NCBI GenBank assembly: GCA_900541885.1
Contig: UQKW01000006.1
Coordinates: 56,777-120,776 of the forward strand
Reading direction: 5' to 3'
Origin: an uncultured Collinsella sp.
Lineage (GTDB): Bacteria > Actinomycetota > Coriobacteriia > Coriobacteriales > Coriobacteriaceae
DNA length: 64,000 bases
Shown: in pieces, positions 62,901-64,000 of the stretch
Layout of the letters: each line of letters begins with the position of its first letter
Numbering within the stretch: the stretch's first letter is position 1
Translations under genes and position numbers: made by a program
Notes under the pieces: model-generated
Told to the model about the DNA's origin: nothing
What the model saw: the letters and a program-made list of their open reading frames with translations, nothing else
Database searches by the model: none

Positions 62901-63401
62901 CGTCTGGACGGTGCCCTTCTTATCAAGGTCGAGGGACGCGGACTCGGAGACCACGACACGGTCGCCCGACTTGATGCTCATCTTGCCAGTCGCCTTGTCC
63001 AGAATCACGGTCGCCTTTCCACCGGTGATCTCGATAGTGTCACCCTTGTCGACAACCGTCGCGCTCGGCTTGCTGTAGGTATCCGAGGTGTCGGGCTGGG
63101 CCTGAATCTTAGCCGTGTGGGACTTGCTACGCGGCGTGGCATACTCAGAGAACTCGCCTTTGGGGTCGACATTGTAACGGAAAATGCCGTCCTCTAGAAA
63201 TGTGATACGGCCCTTGATGCCGTCGGCGAAATCGATGTCGACGACGTTCGAGGCGGACTGAGACACGGTCGCCGAGTCGACGCCCTTAAGCGGCGTGGCA
63301 ATCGCCTGCTGGGGGCTAGCGAACACGAGAGTCGCCGCTGTTGCGACGAGGACCGCGCTTCCCTTCACCCACCGTTTCGTAAAAATGGAATTCCTACGCA
63401 C
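56988..63401 (-). CDS. Giant multimodular cell-wall GH31 glycosidase
   Basis: 2137 residues. Signal peptide (VLVATAATLVFASPQQAIA); GH31 barrel with nucleophile Asp near 480 (KTDVAWVG) and acid Asp near 561 (GSDMDGIF); FN3 (about 970-1050); F5/8C/CBM32-like (1054-1190); dockerin-like segment (DLNGNGVYDVYDYS, about 1200-1257); cohesin-like domain (about 1260-1404); a second CBM32-like (1410-1574); Ig-like; three FIVAR modules; a third F5/8C (1757-1907); sorting signal IPVTGD near 2098 with a basic tail. The start is GTG behind AAGGAG. The layout resembles GH31 alpha-N-acetylgalactosaminidases acting on mucin, but substrate is an inference. Confidence 0.9.
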   Translation of the reverse strand: MRRNSIFTKRWVKGSAVLVATAATLVFASPQQAIATPLKGVDSATVSQSASNVVDIDFADGIKGRITFLEDGIFRYNVDPKGEFSEYATPRSKSHTAKIQAQPDTSDTYSKPSATVVDKGDTIEITGGKATVILDKATGKMSIKSGDRVVVSESASLDLDKKGTVQTLAKAKSENFFGGGTQNGRFLHTNQTIAISNTNNWTDGGVASPNPFYWTSDGYGVLRNTFAEGSYDFGSTDASTVTTSHSENEFDAYYFVATNDGASNVATEMLQDYYKVTGNPVLLPEYGFYLGHLNAYNRDGWSTTSGQKKWETKGSKSSSEKGDVKYESGMATGYKLDGTLASETLNGEGPTVDTENMKATDFDRQFSARQVIDDYEDNDMPLGWFLPNDGYGAGYGQNGYYKTGGVNSDGTSSAERLNAVRANVDNLKKFTEYANSKGVSTGLWTQSNLEPDSNSETPWHLLRDFDAEVKTGGITTLKTDVAWVGSGYSFGLNGIKTAYDTVTTGANKRPNIITLDGWAGTQRFGGIWTGDQYGGNWEYIRFHIPTYIGQSLSGNPNIGSDMDGIFGGDPIISARDYQWKTFTPSMLDMDGWGTYRKSPMTHGDPYTGISRFYLKLKAQLMPYIYTSAASAANIDTGNGDTGLPMIRAMLLSDNSEYAASTSTQYQYMFGENFLVAPVYQDTQADDKGNDVRNGIYLPNYGTDDNPTIWIDYFSGKQYRGGQVLNNYDAPLWKLPLFVKGNSIVPMYAENNNPEAVTETNTKGTDRSQRIVEFFATEGEGSFTQYEDDGSSIENKTTEDNAYGTIDNISYGDHVSTVFSSKATGGTATFTAAASQGSYSGYDSNRTTTFVANVSAKPASVIAKNGGTALNVTEVDSQEAFDAATPEAGQAVYFYNESPNLNHYGSDADSTEAEKGESFNDTKITTNPKVYVKFAKTDVAAAEQTLELGGFVNADATLAADRLNENLSAPANLAAPEDATTPTSIKLTWGKVDGATSYDLKVDGTVFAVGDAAEFTHTDLAYNSKHTYQIRSRNAEGYSRWSDVLAANSALDPWRNVPEAEKITWEGSIYGSHKADLAFDHEFQTSDGGFHSGGNDLGKALTVDYGRAYKLDKLEYYPRTDAGNGTVTKMRIETSLDGVHWTSQEVDWERSAACKTVTFDGAVAARYVRMTPLASVGNFFSASEIAIYKADGTDGFAVGSNLNKATISDGDFSNMKNYLGLENREPDTSTFDSQIRDHFADLNGNGVYDVYDYSFTMAGLDGGTKQKGKVAGKLAVIPSKTEVDAGDEITVDVYAADAKNVNALGALVNFKSDQFEFVSESISQDGSTAGMENLSREKVQFADGTQTINLAFANRGDGKLYNGTGAVASFKLKAKTAGKVELPSTSWLIGPACDALEFTSDGTVTMPDVPQPTVAEYGQDAFNITMTNDELTTDDGSNVEKLIQQKSYNALFDNDEGDNGFEFLWNWSGNWDSEGKLPSYVKLPTTMTFAFKTPLKLDAVEVVNRDGGNGTVQKIKAAVTFEDGSTQEFAGGEYDSFQARYAFGLSAENKGKKATKVEITPLEASGDQMLTLREINFNYTQGVEAIEGIELGKNQTEFFEGDVTLVDAKATPESAGYPYVTVESSDSSVVSVSAVQAGDSVNYYLRANKAGKATITVASVLDPSKTASYEVEVKAGVDTSALMAALSKAAGYSESVYTKDSYAALTAAVEAAQKLLDGGQGSYSKKDVADATTKIEKAIDGLKMRPVDEKKLINTPENRENVKVTGFSSEADYEGSNAVNALDGDEQTLWHSDYAYKTGMPQHLTVDLGRDYDLTDVTFLPRQDGGTNGDIFEAEVLVSDTADGYEMGTAASMGTFTFDNDGRVLTDRGDWKQMSFGAARGRYVTVKVLHAGGGSVDAYCSMAELKFYGAAVPDPVAKDDLTAAIEKVDAEVAAGDLKASDYTEASWTAFQNALASARAILSDENATQDEVDQALKALEDARDALEKTPVTPVENPTKKQLKALVKQAKETDTKGKTAESVKALTDAITYAEDVLGDENASDTQLQAAYDQLKLAIEGLKDADSGNQGGSGNQGSGNGSNGGSQAGKPAGDKAQGGKKNGSAIPVTGDQTAATVATVGGLGAIIAAIGAFFHRRNKAE

Positions 63402-63922
63402 CTGGACTCCTTCCCTCCGACATGCGGAAGTGTCGCGGACGCGCGCCCCGCAGCATGGGCGAACGCATCAACGGGGGGGGTGTTCGGTACATTCCGTACA
63501 ATTGGCCCACCCGTTACCAAGGGGTCAACTGGTAGTAACCAGATAGCCACCTATAAGGTTGAATCAGCATACATGAGCAGTTGCGCAAATTAAGTTTGGA
63601 ATTCTCCCAGCGGTATAAAAATGAACGTAGATGGCGAAGTGGGTCTAACCAACCATACCAATTGGTTCTCCAGCCAGATACCACTTAAGCATAGTTTTAC
63701 TTGTTTAACTGGTATTACATAACCAATACCTTTCCTCGGAAAACGGGCTTCGCGAATTATCCTGAGGGAAAGTCGTATCCGCCACCCCGCGACCCACCGG
63801 GAATTACCATGACGTACTTTGGCTGTTTTTGGTTGGAATGGAAGGTTGACGGAGGGTGGTGGGGTCGCGCGCGCAGACGTGGTGTAAGAGTGTCCTGAGG
63901 TCCGTCGCTGCAAGTCCCGATG
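63402..63922. promoter_or_regulatory. Upstream region of the GH31 gene with palindromic operator-like sites
   Basis: No gene is seen. CTGGTAGTAACCAG (63529-63542), ACCAATTGGT (63657-63666) and ACTGGTATTACATAACCAAT (63708-63727) are related inverted repeats with CTGGT/ACCA halves, the kind of site bound by GntR- or LacI-type sugar regulators. A run of eight G lies near 63475-63480. Which protein binds is unknown. Confidence 0.45.
63791..63825. repeat. 35-bp direct repeat, right of the GH31 locus
   Basis: Partner of 56886-56920, about 30 of 35 identical. Confidence 0.75.
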
Positions 63923-64000
63923 TTACTCCTTCTTGAGACCGCGCCTCTCGACTATCTCGTCCACTATCTCCCTGGCGCGCCGCCCGAGCGCGCGGCGCCT
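63923..64000 (-). CDS. C-terminus of an unidentified gene, cut by window edge
   Basis: The last 25 codons read RRALGRRAREIVDEIVERRG and then LKKE before TAA. Very basic, helical. The rest lies beyond the window, so no family can be given. Confidence 0.5.
   Translation of the reverse strand, partial: RRRALGRRAREIVDEIVERRGLKKE

Noticed and set aside
56988..63401. Possible two-gene fusion artefact in the 2137-residue protein
   Set aside because: A single signal peptide and a single C-terminal sorting motif frame one continuous open reading frame, as in other giant surface glycosidases.

Overview
The window looks like chromosomal DNA of a gut actinobacterium of the class Coriobacteriia, most likely Collinsella. 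It is GC-rich with strong Shine-Dalgarno sites, and it carries a membrane-embedded LuxR-type regulator, a class B sortase, surface proteins with LAATGD or IPVTGD sorting motifs, and many intergenic palindromes containing GGGACAG. The genus is an inference from gene content and style, not from a search.

Layout. Positions 1-1168 hold the start of an old-yellow-enzyme flavin oxidoreductase, followed by a regularly spaced palindromic array (1316-1531). Positions 1618-19120 are a 17.5-kb integrative mobilizable element in the 3' half of an initiator tRNA-fMet gene, bounded by 48-bp direct repeats. It encodes a tyrosine integrase, an excisionase, a RepA-like ATPase, a MobC-like protein, a VirD4/TraG-like coupling protein and a relaxase. 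A GC-rich tract of about 700 bases follows (10195-10898) and looks like a large structured RNA. The right half is defence cargo: a membrane-anchored HNH nuclease and an operon of an MmeI-like type IIG enzyme, an EcsC-family protein and an Mrr-type nuclease.

Positions 19349-34636 are mostly housekeeping: coaX, a biotin ligase, a folP-folK fusion, a SIR2 deacylase, exonuclease III, an ECF transporter (S, fused double ATPase, T), glmU, prs and pth. Two single genes here are bracketed by palindromic repeats: an AAA ATPase of the DUF4143 type, and a candidate PD-(D/E)XK nuclease. Related elements of 190-203 bp with long terminal inverted repeats also lie inside the ECF ATPase gene, in frame, and around the pth terminator.

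Positions 35010-45631 hold the electron-bifurcating nfnAB pair, a second palindromic array with exactly the geometry of the first, two sortase-type surface proteins, a LuxR-type membrane regulator, a cytidylate-kinase-like protein and an amino-acid ABC transporter operon. Positions 45987-56698 hold yqeY, a PrsA-like foldase, a lone PTS EIIA, a RelB-PIN toxin-antitoxin pair, purF-purM-purN, a CmpB-type membrane protein, a MoaE-like protein, sortase B and purE. Positions 56988-63401 encode one 2137-residue secreted GH31 glycosidase with carbohydrate-binding, cohesin, dockerin and FIVAR modules. This enzyme and the two LAATGD proteins are the likely substrates of a cell-wall sorting system; the class B sortase at 55199-56197 is one candidate enzyme.
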